Part shown: positions 1 to 6,682 of the stretch, piece by piece
Layout of the letters: each line of letters begins with the position of its first letter
How positions within the stretch are numbered: position 1 is the stretch's first letter
Assembly (NCBI GenBank): GCA_030598645.1
Contig: JAUVPN010000082.1
Coordinates: forward strand, 1 to 9,237
Direction: 5' to 3'
DNA length: 9,237 bases
Source of the DNA: Hyphomicrobium sp.
Lineage (GTDB): Bacteria > Pseudomonadota > Alphaproteobacteria > Rhizobiales > Hyphomicrobiaceae
Position numbers and translations under genes: made by a program
The notes under the pieces: model-generated
Told to the model about the DNA's origin: nothing
Database searches by the model: none
What the model saw: only the letters and a program-made list of their open reading frames with translations

Positions 1-1
1 A

Positions 2-409
2 GTTTCGGCGTGGAATCCAGCCGATATACCCCGCATGGCACTAGCCCCTTGCCATTGCCTATTCCAATTCTATGTCGCCGATGGCCGACTTTCTTGTCAG
101 CTCTACCAACGCTCGGCCGATATCTTCTTGGGCGTGCCGTTCAACATTGCAAGCTACGCGCTACTGACCATGATGATGGCGCAGGTCGCAGAACTGGAGC
201 CCGGCGAATTTGTGCATACCTTCGGCGATGCGCACCTTTATGTGAATCATCTCGAACAGGCCCACGTCCAACTTGAGCGTACACCACGACCGTTGCCAGA
301 GATGACGATCAACAAGGACGTGCACTCGATCTTTGATTTCACCATCGATGATTTCCAACTAAGCGACTACGACCCCCACCCTCATATCGCCGCGAAGGTA
401 GCGGTATGA
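2..409 (+). CDS. thyA: Thymidylate synthase, C-terminal part (5' end outside window)
   Basis: Converts dUMP and 5,10-methylenetetrahydrofolate to dTMP and dihydrofolate in the cytoplasm. The open frame enters from the left edge and gives 135 residues before a TGA. Roughly the N-terminal half of a protein of about 264 residues is missing. The fragment holds the active-site segment [14 protein letters not shown], with the catalytic Cys encoded at 50-52, followed by [19 protein letters not shown] (phosphate and nucleotide binding) and the HLY.NH stretch. It ends in the usual DYDPHP.I...VAV C-terminus, so the gene is intact on this side. The stop overlaps the folA start in an ATGA, which suggests translational coupling. 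It is functionally linked to folA, because DHFR recycles the dihydrofolate this enzyme makes. The first methionine inside the fragment (35) is not the start; family sequence continues upstream of it. Confidence 0.97.
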   Translation, partial: VSAWNPADIPRMALAPCHCLFQFYVADGRLSCQLYQRSADIFLGVPFNIASYALLTMMMAQVAELEPGEFVHTFGDAHLYVNHLEQAHVQLERTPRPLPEMTINKDVHSIFDFTIDDFQLSDYDPHPHIAAKVAV

Positions 410-957
410 GTGGCGCGTCTGTCGCACTGATTGTCGCCGTTGCGGAAAACGGCGCCATCGGAGCGCGGGGCGGTCTGCCATGGCATATTTCCTCCGATTT
501 GAAGACGTTTCGGCGCGTCACAATGAACAAGCCGCTCATCATGGGGCGCCGGACGTTTCAGTCCCTCAAGAAGCCGCTCGATGGTCGCGACAATATCGTT
601 GTAACAAGGAACCAAAACTTTCGCCCTGCTGGCGCTCTTGTGGTTGCCGATTTTGAAGCAGCACTCGCGCTTGCCCATCGCTGCGCCGAGGCTAGGGGTA
701 GCGGCGCAGACGAGATCATGGTTATCGGCGGGACCCTGATCTTCGAAGCAGCGCTGCCGTTTGCGGATCGCATCTACAAAACGGAAGTGCACGGCCGGCC
801 CGACGGCGATGTTTTTTTTCCCGTACTGGAGCCTGGCGACTGGCAAGACGTAGCGCGAACACCCTTGCCGAAGGGCCCGCGAGACGATTTTTTGGCAACC
901 TTTGTGGTGCTAGAGCGCGTGCGTCCAGACCGCGATCCACCCACCCAGGCGGCTTGA
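406..957 (+). CDS. folA: Dihydrofolate reductase
   Basis: Reduces dihydrofolate to tetrahydrofolate with NADPH, regenerating the cofactor consumed by thymidylate synthase. It is the target of trimethoprim-type inhibitors. The 183 residues cover the whole fold. Visible are the N-terminal strand with AVAENGAIG, the substrate loop [11 protein letters not shown] with the acidic Asp31 expected to protonate the pterin, the NADPH-binding MGRRTFQSL at 46-54, and VIGGTLIF at about 107-113. The length is slightly above the usual 160-180 because of an extended C-terminal tail (about residues 168-183) rich in Arg, Asp and Pro. The ATG at 406 overlaps the thyA stop (ATGA) and has GAAGG at 394-398, seven bases upstream. 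Both support this start and coupled translation with thyA. No odd residues were seen. Confidence 0.96.
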   Translation: MSGASVALIVAVAENGAIGARGGLPWHISSDLKTFRRVTMNKPLIMGRRTFQSLKKPLDGRDNIVVTRNQNFRPAGALVVADFEAALALAHRCAEARGSGADEIMVIGGTLIFEAALPFADRIYKTEVHGRPDGDVFFPVLEPGDWQDVARTPLPKGPRDDFLATFVVLERVRPDRDPPTQAA

Positions 958-1137
958 AGCCTGAGCCGTGCAAACCAATCTTGACAGCATGTTTGCGCTG
1001 AGGGGATGCTCTGGCCTATAAGCGAGCACGCTCCAGACCTGCCAGGGTTACGAGATTGGACCCCAATCGGGTTCCAGTGGATTGACCAGGCGGCCAGCGG
1101 CCCTCACACAGCTCGAAAGTATTGAAGGATCTCGTAC
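958..1137 (+). promoter_or_regulatory. Gene-free leader between folA and hflK with a candidate promoter
   Basis: These 180 bases carry no credible gene on either strand. A TTGACA at 981-986 is a perfect sigma-70 type -35 box. Eighteen bases on lies GATGCT (1005-1010), a weak -10 that keeps only A2, T3 and T6 of TATAAT. A 6-bp perfect inverted repeat, GATTGG-ACC-CCAATC, sits at 1054-1068, but no T-run follows it, so it is not an evident intrinsic terminator. The gap length and the -35 suggest that hflK starts its own transcription unit. Without a good -10 this remains tentative. Confidence 0.35.
1124..1129 (+). promoter_or_regulatory. Ribosome binding site of hflK
   Basis: GAAGGA lies eight bases before the ATG at 1138. 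It fixes the hflK start at the methionine preceding the glycine-rich N-terminus. Confidence 0.75.
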
Positions 1138-2253
1138 ATGCCGTGGAACAATCAGACTGGTGGTGGCGGAGGTTGGAAAGGCGGCAATGGTGGCGGGCCA
1201 TGGGGCCAAGGACCGGCGGGAGGAGGGGGGCAGCCGCCTGACTTGGAGGAGATGCTCAAGCGGGGTCAGGACAAGGTCAAGCAGGTTATGCATGGCGGCA
1301 GCGGTGTGCCGGGTCCACTGCTGTTTCTTGTGGCCATCGTCGCTGGCGCCATCATCGCGTGGCAGGCGTTTACTTTCCGCGTTGAACCAGACGAGTTGGG
1401 CGTCGTCATGCGGTTTGGCGAGTATATTCGTCAGGACCCGCCAGGACTTCACTTCAGGTGGCCATATCCGATTGAAGAGGTGCGCAAGCCGAAGGTTACG
1501 CGCCAAAACATTATCGAGATCGGCATGCGGTCAGGACCGGGTGGGCGCCGAGGAGTTTCTGTCCGTGATGAGCGCGCAGAAAGCTTGATGCTGACCGGAG
1601 ACGAAAACATTGTCGATATCGACTTCGTCGTATTCTGGAGGATTAAGGACGCGGAGAAGTATCTCTTCAACATTCAATATCCCGATAACACCGTGAAGGA
1701 TGTAGCCGAGAGCGCCATGCGCGAGGTCGTGGGGGAATCGGAAATTCAGCCGATCCTGACGGAGGATCGACAGAAGACCGAAGAGGCTGTTCGCAAACTG
1801 ATGCAGGCGACGTTGGATACCTATGGTGCTGGTATTCGTATTGATCAGGTAAAGCTGCAAAAAGTTGATCCGCCCGCCGAAGTAATCGACGCGTTTCGCG
1901 ACGTGCAGGCGGCGCGTGCTGACCAGGAGCGTCTGCAAAACGAAGCCGACGCCTATGCCAATAAGATCGTACCGGAAGCGCGCGGCGACGCTGAGCGCAT
2001 CTTGCAGGCCGCCGAAGGATACAAACAGAAGGTTGTCAACGAATCGCAAGGTCAAACATCGCGCTTCTTGCAAGTCTATGACCAATACAAGAATGCGCCC
2101 GACGTTACGCGCAAACGCATGTTTTTAGAGACCATGGAGCGGGTAATGGGCGGCACCGACAAAATCATTCTCGATAGCAAGAGCGGTCAAGGCGTCGTTC
2201 CCTACCTCCCGCTCGACAAACTTCAGTCCAAGAGTGGCGTGGGAGGTAACTGA
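1138..2253 (+). CDS. hflK: HflK, SPFH/band-7 membrane protein that modulates FtsH
   Basis: Partner of HflC in the large membrane complex that, in E. coli, surrounds the FtsH AAA+ protease and controls its access to membrane substrates. Of 371 residues, 1-35 are a glycine-rich cytoplasmic tail with few charges (GGGGGWKGGNGGG-type), typical of HflK. Residues 59-80 form a single transmembrane segment (LLFLVAIVAGAIIAW). Next comes the SPFH domain, opening with VEPDELGVVMRFGEY (82-96) and GLHFRWPYPIE (103-113). A long charged helix follows, about 250-310, containing AARADQERLQNEADAYAN and EARGDAERILQAAEGYK, then a YLPLDKL tail. It is two bases upstream of hflC with the same orientation, so the pair is cotranscribed. 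FtsH itself is not in the window. The length is close to, though slightly shorter than, the E. coli protein. Confidence 0.96.
   Translation: MPWNNQTGGGGGWKGGNGGGPWGQGPAGGGGQPPDLEEMLKRGQDKVKQVMHGGSGVPGPLLFLVAIVAGAIIAWQAFTFRVEPDELGVVMRFGEYIRQDPPGLHFRWPYPIEEVRKPKVTRQNIIEIGMRSGPGGRRGVSVRDERAESLMLTGDENIVDIDFVVFWRIKDAEKYLFNIQYPDNTVKDVAESAMREVVGESEIQPILTEDRQKTEEAVRKLMQATLDTYGAGIRIDQVKLQKVDPPAEVIDAFRDVQAARADQERLQNEADAYANKIVPEARGDAERILQAAEGYKQKVVNESQGQTSRFLQVYDQYKNAPDVTRKRMFLETMERVMGGTDKIILDSKSGQGVVPYLPLDKLQSKSGVGGN
2242..2246 (+). promoter_or_regulatory. Ribosome binding site of hflC inside the end of hflK
   Basis: GGAGG nine bases before the ATG at 2256 overlaps the last codons of hflK. The two genes are therefore likely translated in sequence from one message. 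Confidence 0.75.
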
Positions 2254-2255
2254 TT

Positions 2256-3149
2256 ATGCGCGGGTCTCTGGCCTTTCTCGTTATTCTCATTGGTCTCGCC
2301 GCCGTCGCGGTCTATTTCTCAGCCTACATCGTACATCAGAATGAGCAGGCGCTAGTGCTGCGCTTTGGTGAGCCGAAGAAAGTCGTGAAAGATCCTGGTT
2401 TAAAGTGGCGATGGCCGGTCGTCGATCAGGTGGAAATCTACGACAAACGCATCCTCGATCTGGACACGGCTCCCCAGGAGGCCATCGCCAAAGACCAGAA
2501 GCGTCTCGTGGTTGACGCCTTTGCGCGCTACAAGATCGTCGATCCTCTAAAGTTCTATCAGACGCTGCGCTACCAGGAGGGTGTGCGCTCCCGCCTTGGG
2601 CCGATCGTTGAATCAGCACTGCGTCAGGTGCTGGGCGCTGCTACGTTCCAGGAAATTGTTCGCGACAACCGTGAAGAGCTGATGAAACGTATCGCCACCC
2701 AGGTGAACCAAGAAGGTGAAGAGTTTGGCTTAGAGGTTGTCGACGTTCGCATGAAACGTGCTGATCTGCCGGAGCAAAATTCCAAGAGCGTGTTCGCGCG
2801 TATGCGCGCCGAACGAGAGCGTGAGGCAGCCGAGTTCCGCGCCGAAGGTGCAGCTTCAGCCAACCGCATCCGGGCGACGGCGGATCGCCAAGCGACCGTG
2901 ATCAAGGCGGAAGCTTCCCGCAAGGGCCAGGAGACCCGCGGTCAAGGCGATGCACAGCGCAACCGCATCTACGCCGACGCTTACACCCGCGATCCGGACT
3001 TCTTCGGCTTCTACCGCTCGATGCAAGCCTACGAGAGGGGCTTGGGGTCGGATGACACTCGGCTGCTGATCTCACCTGATTCGGAATTCTTCAAGTACTT
3101 TAAGGACCCCTCCGGCGGCACGGGGCCGGCGCAATCGAGCGTGCAATGA
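2256..3149 (+). CDS. hflC: HflC, SPFH/band-7 membrane protein, partner of HflK
   Basis: Second subunit of the HflKC complex. The protein has 297 residues. An N-terminal membrane anchor spans residues 4-24 (SLAFLVILIGLAAVAVYF), and the SPFH domain starts with VHQNEQALVLRFGEP (26-40). The characteristic GLKWRWPVVDQVEIYDKRIL follows at 48-67. Two further family-typical stretches are visible: MRAERERE-AAEFRAEG at 183-198, the start of the long amphipathic helix, and the C-terminal signature DPDFFGFYRSMQAYE...LLISPDSEFFKYF at about 247-282. The length and end match the family. Its stop overlaps the next gene (ATGA at 3146-3149), placing the small DUF2065 protein in the same operon. Confidence 0.96.
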   Translation: MRGSLAFLVILIGLAAVAVYFSAYIVHQNEQALVLRFGEPKKVVKDPGLKWRWPVVDQVEIYDKRILDLDTAPQEAIAKDQKRLVVDAFARYKIVDPLKFYQTLRYQEGVRSRLGPIVESALRQVLGAATFQEIVRDNREELMKRIATQVNQEGEEFGLEVVDVRMKRADLPEQNSKSVFARMRAEREREAAEFRAEGAASANRIRATADRQATVIKAEASRKGQETRGQGDAQRNRIYADAYTRDPDFFGFYRSMQAYERGLGSDDTRLLISPDSEFFKYFKDPSGGTGPAQSSVQ

Positions 3150-3331
3150 GCGATCTGATCGTTGGGTTCGGGCTCGTACTCGTCATAGAAGGCATGCTCT
3201 GGGCCATTGCCCCGCACCTCGGCATCCGCATGTTGGAAGCGGCCGAGGCCACGCCCGAGGGGACGCTACGAGTTGCCGGCTGGACCGCGGTCGGGCTGGG
3301 TGCCGCGCTTGTTTGGCTGATTCGCGGTTGA
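3146..3331 (+). CDS. Small DUF2065 (YjeT-type) inner-membrane protein
   Basis: A 61-residue protein of unknown biochemical role. Two hydrophobic segments, about residues 3-21 (DLIVGFGLVLVIEGMLWAI) and 42-58 (VAGWTAVGLGAALVWL), flank a short loop with an APHLGIRMLEA motif. The protein ends shortly after the second helix in LIRG. Two helices with a conserved E-G-x-x-W in the first match my memory of DUF2065/YjeT, a family found beside hflC in many proteobacteria. The ATG overlaps the hflC stop by four bases, which argues for coupled translation at similar levels. Position between HflKC and the Do-type protease suggests a part in envelope proteolysis, for example as a small accessory of HflKC, but that is inference only. 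Confidence 0.85.
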   Translation: MSDLIVGFGLVLVIEGMLWAIAPHLGIRMLEAAEATPEGTLRVAGWTAVGLGAALVWLIRG

Positions 3332-3464
3332 GGATGCCGACCGCCGCGTTGACAGCGGCTTCTCATTGCCATCCTGTTGCTCTTAACGTTCGGCATTTAT
3401 GATCGGCGAAAGGCTGCCGCGGGCGAGAGTTGGCCGGTTGGGGGATCCGGCAGGAGAAAAGTTC
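3332..3464 (+). promoter_or_regulatory. Leader of the Do-type protease gene with candidate -35 box
   Basis: This 133-base non-coding gap holds a perfect TTGACA at 3349-3354. It sits in the loop of a 5-bp inverted repeat (GCCGC 3343-3347, GCGGC 3355-3359). No convincing -10 lies 16-18 bases downstream; the 17-base position reads TCCTGT. A second small hairpin, GCCGG 3433-3437 with CCGGC 3447-3451, lies directly before the Shine-Dalgarno. The pieces suggest separate or additional control of the protease. I see no GGAAC-type ECF -35 element. Confidence 0.25.
3453..3459 (+). promoter_or_regulatory. Ribosome binding site deciding the start of the Do-type protease
   Basis: AGGAG with following A residues lies eight bases before the ATG at 3465. 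The in-frame ATG at 3399 has no comparable site, so 3465 is preferred. Confidence 0.7.
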
Positions 3465-4925
3465 ATGCGAAATTTGTCGCGGTACTGCGGCAGGCCAACC
3501 GGTGTCCTTATGGCGCTGTTGTTATTGGCTGGCGCAGTGTCTTCCGCGCCCAAGCGTGGCCCTCAGTCCGTAGCGCCCGTCGCGGAGGACTTGATCGAGG
3601 CGGTCGTCAACATCTCAACGAGTCAGGCAATAAAGGGGCCCCAGGGGATCCCGCTGCCGAATGTGCCCGAGGGTTCGCCCTTCGAGGATCTTTTTGAAGA
3701 CTTCTTTGATGACAAGCGCGGCGGTCGCATAGTTCCGGAGCGCAAGGTTTCGTCCTTGGGTTCTGGTTTTGTCATTGATGGTAAAGAAGGCATCATTGTT
3801 ACCAATAATCACGTGATCGACGGCGCAGAGGAAATTAACGTCAATTTCCATGATGGCGTGAAGCTCAACGCGAAGCTCATTGGCAAAGACACCAAGACCG
3901 ACATTGCGCTTCTAAAGGTGAAACCTAACAAAGAGCTCAAGGCAGTCTCCTTCGGGGCTTCAGCAAATATTAAGGTTGGCGATTGGGTGATGGCGATCGG
4001 CAACCCGTTTGGCCTTGGCGGCACCGTCACAGTGGGCATCATTTCGGCGAAGGCTCGTGACATCAACTCGGGCCCTTATGACGACTATTTGCAAACCGAC
4101 GCATCGATTAACAAGGGTAACTCCGGGGGGCCGTTGTTCAACATGGACGGAGACGTCATAGGCGTAAACACCGCAATCATTTCACCAACAGGTGGTTCGA
4201 TTGGCATTGGTTTTGCTGTCCCGGCAGATACTGCGGCCCCCGTCGTGCAACAGCTATTGGAATTTGGCCAGGTGCGTCGTGGCTGGCTTGGTGTGAAGAT
4301 CCAAACAGTTACCGAAGGCATTTCTGGAAGAGTGAATGTGCCGGCGCAGACCGGAGCGCTCGTTGCCGCCGTTACACCTGACAGCCCCGCCGCGAAAGCG
4401 GGATTGAAATCGGGTGACGTCATTGTGAAATTCGATAGCAAGAGCGTCTCACGAATGCGCACACTTCCGCGGTTGGTCGCGCGCACGCCCGTTGACAAGA
4501 CAGTGGACGTCGAGGTGCGGCGCAAGGGAGAGAAGAAGACATTGCGCGTGACGATCGGGCGCCTTGCCGATGATAACGAGCGGCCCAAAGCGTTGTCTCG
4601 AGCCACTGACAACGGCGGACAGGAGCCGGAGTTGTCGGTGCTTGGCCTAAAGCTCTCGCCCCTCAATGACAAATTGCGCTCCAAATACGGTATCGGGTCA
4701 GACGTCATTGGGGCGATCGTGAACGAGGTCGATCCTAAAAGCCCGGCGGCAAAGCGGATCAGACCCGGTGATGTGATTGTCGAGGCTGCGCAAGAGCCGG
4801 TTGCTGATCCGCAGGACTTTGCCAAAACGGTGGAAGACGTGAAAAAGAGCGGCGGTAAAACCGTGCAAGTTGGTGTTGAGGATGCCCTAGGTGGCTATCG
4901 TTTTATTGCCGTCCCAGTGCAGTAG
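3465..4925 (+). CDS. degP: Periplasmic Do/DegP-family serine endoprotease with two PDZ domains
   Basis: Degrades or holds misfolded proteins in the periplasm. From the ATG at 3465 the protein has 486 residues, the usual size for DegP/MucD. A basic start and hydrophobic core (about residues 12-24, GVLMALLLLAGAV) form a signal peptide. The trypsin-like domain carries the full catalytic triad: His116 in TNNHVIDGA, Asp146 in KTDIALLKV and Ser220 in NKGNSGGPLFN. PDZ1 covers about 272-366 (RRGWLGVKIQ...GLKSGDVIVKFD) and PDZ2 about 389-483 (ELSVLGLKLS...IRPGDVIVEAAQ). A short acidic/aromatic LA-loop segment (FEDLFEDFFDDK) near 73-84 is typical. Its place behind hflKC fits envelope quality control. 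The in-frame ATG at 3399 would put 22 charged residues before the signal peptide, so I reject it. The exact subfamily name (DegP, MucD, DegQ) is less certain than the function. Confidence 0.94.
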   Translation: MRNLSRYCGRPTGVLMALLLLAGAVSSAPKRGPQSVAPVAEDLIEAVVNISTSQAIKGPQGIPLPNVPEGSPFEDLFEDFFDDKRGGRIVPERKVSSLGSGFVIDGKEGIIVTNNHVIDGAEEINVNFHDGVKLNAKLIGKDTKTDIALLKVKPNKELKAVSFGASANIKVGDWVMAIGNPFGLGGTVTVGIISAKARDINSGPYDDYLQTDASINKGNSGGPLFNMDGDVIGVNTAIISPTGGSIGIGFAVPADTAAPVVQQLLEFGQVRRGWLGVKIQTVTEGISGRVNVPAQTGALVAAVTPDSPAAKAGLKSGDVIVKFDSKSVSRMRTLPRLVARTPVDKTVDVEVRRKGEKKTLRVTIGRLADDNERPKALSRATDNGGQEPELSVLGLKLSPLNDKLRSKYGIGSDVIGAIVNEVDPKSPAAKRIRPGDVIVEAAQEPVADPQDFAKTVEDVKKSGGKTVQVGVEDALGGYRFIAVPVQ

Positions 4926-4973
4926 GTCCTGCTGTATTGCACTTGCGCCGCCGAAATAAGAAATCGTCAGAAC

Positions 4974-4980
4974 AAGGAGG
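4974..4980 (+). promoter_or_regulatory. Ribosome binding site of psd (GTG start)
   Basis: AAGGAGG, a near-perfect Shine-Dalgarno, stands eight bases before GTG at 4989. It supports the non-ATG start of psd. Confidence 0.8.
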
Positions 4981-4988
4981 TTCTCCGC

Positions 4989-5702
4989 GTGTCGGAACGT
5001 CAAGGCATCTTAGATACCATCGCCGAAAACCTAGCGCCCGTGCACAGGGACGGGCACAAGTTCCTGGCCATAGCGGCGGGCTTAGCTTTGCTCTTCTTTC
5101 TGATCTGGCCTCCGCTCGCTTGGCTGCTGGTTATCGTGACTCTCTTTGTCGCTTATTTCTTCCGCGATCCCGACCGCGTGACGCCGCTGCGCGAAGGCCT
5201 CATCATTGCCCCCGCAGACGGGCGGATTTCTTCGGTTGAAACGGTCAGTCCACCGGCTGAGCTTGGTCTTGGCCCGGAAGAGCGTGTCCGCATCTCAACC
5301 TTCCTCTCCATCTTAGATGTACATATTTGCCGTGCGCCGGTCGCGGGACGGATCGTGCGCTCCGTTTACGTGCCCGGAGCATTTTTCAATGCCGCGCTCG
5401 ACAAGGCGAGCGAAGAGAACGAGCGTCGTGGGCTCCTTGTACAAAGATCGGACGGCAGTGAAGTTGCGGCAGTGATGATCGCCGGGCTTATCGCGAGGCG
5501 TATCTTGGCCTTTGTACACGAAGGAGATAGCGTGGGGCCTGGCGAGCGGATCGGGCTCATCCGCTTCGGTTCGCGCGTGGATGTTTATCTGCCGCCAGGA
5601 AAGCATGCGCTGATTGCTGTTGGGCAGCGAGCGGTTGCGGGTGAGACAGTGTTTGCGGACACGCAATCTGACGAGGAAGATCGGGTAGCCCGCCGGGCCT
5701 GA
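4989..5702 (+). CDS. psd: Phosphatidylserine decarboxylase proenzyme, short (PSD-A) type
   Basis: Converts phosphatidylserine to phosphatidylethanolamine at the inner membrane using a self-made pyruvoyl cofactor. The start is GTG with a strong ribosome site, and the product has 237 residues. Residues 24-57 form a long hydrophobic stretch broken by PP at 41-42, probably two membrane-associated helices, followed by FFRDPDR. Asp77 (APADGR) and His112 (LDVHICRAPV) are the likely autocatalysis residues. The self-cleavage site is Gly194-Ser195 in IRFGSRVDVYLP, giving a beta chain of 194 and an alpha chain of 43 residues whose Ser becomes the pyruvoyl group. The short length and GS rather than LGST-type context fit the compact bacterial class. 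It is followed after 59 bases by pssA, which makes its substrate. It lies 63 bases after the protease gene with no clear terminator between. Confidence 0.96.
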   Translation: MSERQGILDTIAENLAPVHRDGHKFLAIAAGLALLFFLIWPPLAWLLVIVTLFVAYFFRDPDRVTPLREGLIIAPADGRISSVETVSPPAELGLGPEERVRISTFLSILDVHICRAPVAGRIVRSVYVPGAFFNAALDKASEENERRGLLVQRSDGSEVAAVMIAGLIARRILAFVHEGDSVGPGERIGLIRFGSRVDVYLPPGKHALIAVGQRAVAGETVFADTQSDEEDRVARRA

Positions 5703-5761
5703 ACTAAATACTTGAAGGCTGACGACCTTCTCCAGGAGGACTATGTAATAGGTTAAGCAAC
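5703..5761 (+). promoter_or_regulatory. psd-pssA intergenic leader with distant Shine-Dalgarno, ATG-TAA and alternative hairpins
   Basis: AGGAGG at 5734-5739 is the only good ribosome site, but it lies 22 bases before the pssA ATG (5762), too far for direct use. Three bases after it is an ATG (5743-5745) followed at once by TAA. CCTTC (5726-5730) can pair either with the upstream GAAGG (5714-5718, 7-base loop) or with GGAGG inside the Shine-Dalgarno (5735-5739, one G-T wobble, 4-base loop). The two pairings exclude each other. Sequence and pairing are read directly; a regulatory role is inference. Confidence 0.4.
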
Positions 5762-6670
5762 ATGGATCCGATTGTACCAAGGCTCGAACGAGAGACACGC
5801 CGACGGCGGAAAACGCCGATCTTCCGCCATCGGCACGTGCCGGTCCGAATGTTAGTGCCGAGCTTTTTCACGCTCCTTGCCTTGTGCGCGGGGCTTACCT
5901 CCATTCGCATGGGTATAGAGGAGCGTTATGATCTGGCGCTTGGGCTGATCGTCTTTGCCGCGCTGCTCGATGGCATCGATGGCCGTATCGCCCGGCTTCT
6001 CAAAGCGTCTTCGCGCTTTGGCGCCGAAATCGATAGTCTCGCTGACTTTGTCAATTTCGGCGTGGCGCCAGCGCTTCTAATATTTAACTGGGGGCTGGGT
6101 AGCCTTAAGAGTCTGGGCTGGATTTGTGTGATGATTTTTGCGCTTGCCTCTGCATTGCGGTTAGCGCGTTTTAACGTTGCGATCGAGGATGACCAACAGC
6201 CGAAGTGGCGCAAAGGGTTCTTCATAGGCATGCCGACGCCTGCCGCCGCAATCATCGTACTCTTGCCGATCTATCTGGAGTATCTGGGGTTTGTGGGTAT
6301 CCGCTCCTCGCCTCTACTGCTGAACGTCGTTCTGGTCTATACGCTTTTGATCGCCTTCATGATGGTGTCGACCATCCCCACGTTTTCTGGAAAGCTCCTT
6401 GGTGAGCGTATATCCCGCGAGTACGTATTACCGATATTCATGCTCGCCATCGGCTTCGTGGCATTACTTGTCACGTACCCTTTCGGGACGCTGACGGGAG
6501 CCTCACTTGCCTACCTGGCGACGATTCCAGCGAGCTGGCATCGTTTCGGCCAAATGGAGGGGACGGACCAGGACGACTTATCCGGTGAGAACGAGGCTGC
6601 TGAACCGGATGGCGCTGCAAACGACGATGGGCACGTCTTCGCCATTCGATCTGGAGATCAAGCGAACTAA
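5762..6670 (+). CDS. pssA: CDP-diacylglycerol--serine O-phosphatidyltransferase
   Basis: Makes phosphatidylserine from CDP-diacylglycerol and serine, the step before psd on the route to phosphatidylethanolamine. The 302-residue integral membrane protein carries the complete CDP-alcohol phosphatidyltransferase motif DGx2ARx8Gx3Dx3D: Asp73, Gly74, Ala77, Arg78, Gly87, Asp91 and Asp95. The family-typical RLARFNV (133-139) and FIGMPTPAAA (154-163) identify the substrate class. An Arg-rich N-terminus precedes VRMLVPSFFTLLALCAGL (28-45). Several further hydrophobic segments follow, to about residue 258. The tail from about 264 to 302 is acidic and polar (DQDD, NEAAEPDG, NDDG), probably cytosolic and unstructured. 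No in-frame start exists between 5738 and 5762, and the family usually has a basic stretch before the first helix, so 5762 is the best start despite lacking a close Shine-Dalgarno. It ends 12 bases from the convergent ATPase frame. Confidence 0.95.
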   Translation: MDPIVPRLERETRRRRKTPIFRHRHVPVRMLVPSFFTLLALCAGLTSIRMGIEERYDLALGLIVFAALLDGIDGRIARLLKASSRFGAEIDSLADFVNFGVAPALLIFNWGLGSLKSLGWICVMIFALASALRLARFNVAIEDDQQPKWRKGFFIGMPTPAAAIIVLLPIYLEYLGFVGIRSSPLLLNVVLVYTLLIAFMMVSTIPTFSGKLLGERISREYVLPIFMLAIGFVALLVTYPFGTLTGASLAYLATIPASWHRFGQMEGTDQDDLSGENEAAEPDGAANDDGHVFAIRSGDQAN

Positions 6671-6682
6671 ATGATTTCAGCG

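Noticed and set aside
1048..1588. Overlapping frames on both strands across the hflK start
   Set aside because: They lie across the hflK coding sequence and its leader and show no family motifs. The hflK frame has clear SPFH features and a good ribosome site.
3399..3464. Upstream in-frame ATG as the start of the Do-type protease
   Set aside because: It adds 22 charged residues before the signal peptide and has no Shine-Dalgarno. The ATG at 3465 has AGGAG eight bases upstream and gives a normal N-terminus.
4917..4942. Inverted repeat GTGCA...TGCAC at the degP end as a terminator
   Set aside because: The outer arms are 5 bp with a 16-base interior and no T-run follows, so it does not qualify as an intrinsic terminator.
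5712..5756. A 14-codon TTG-started frame between psd and pssA as a leader peptide
   Set aside because: It has no ribosome site before it and a rare start codon. The sequence is better explained by the hairpin arms and the Shine-Dalgarno.
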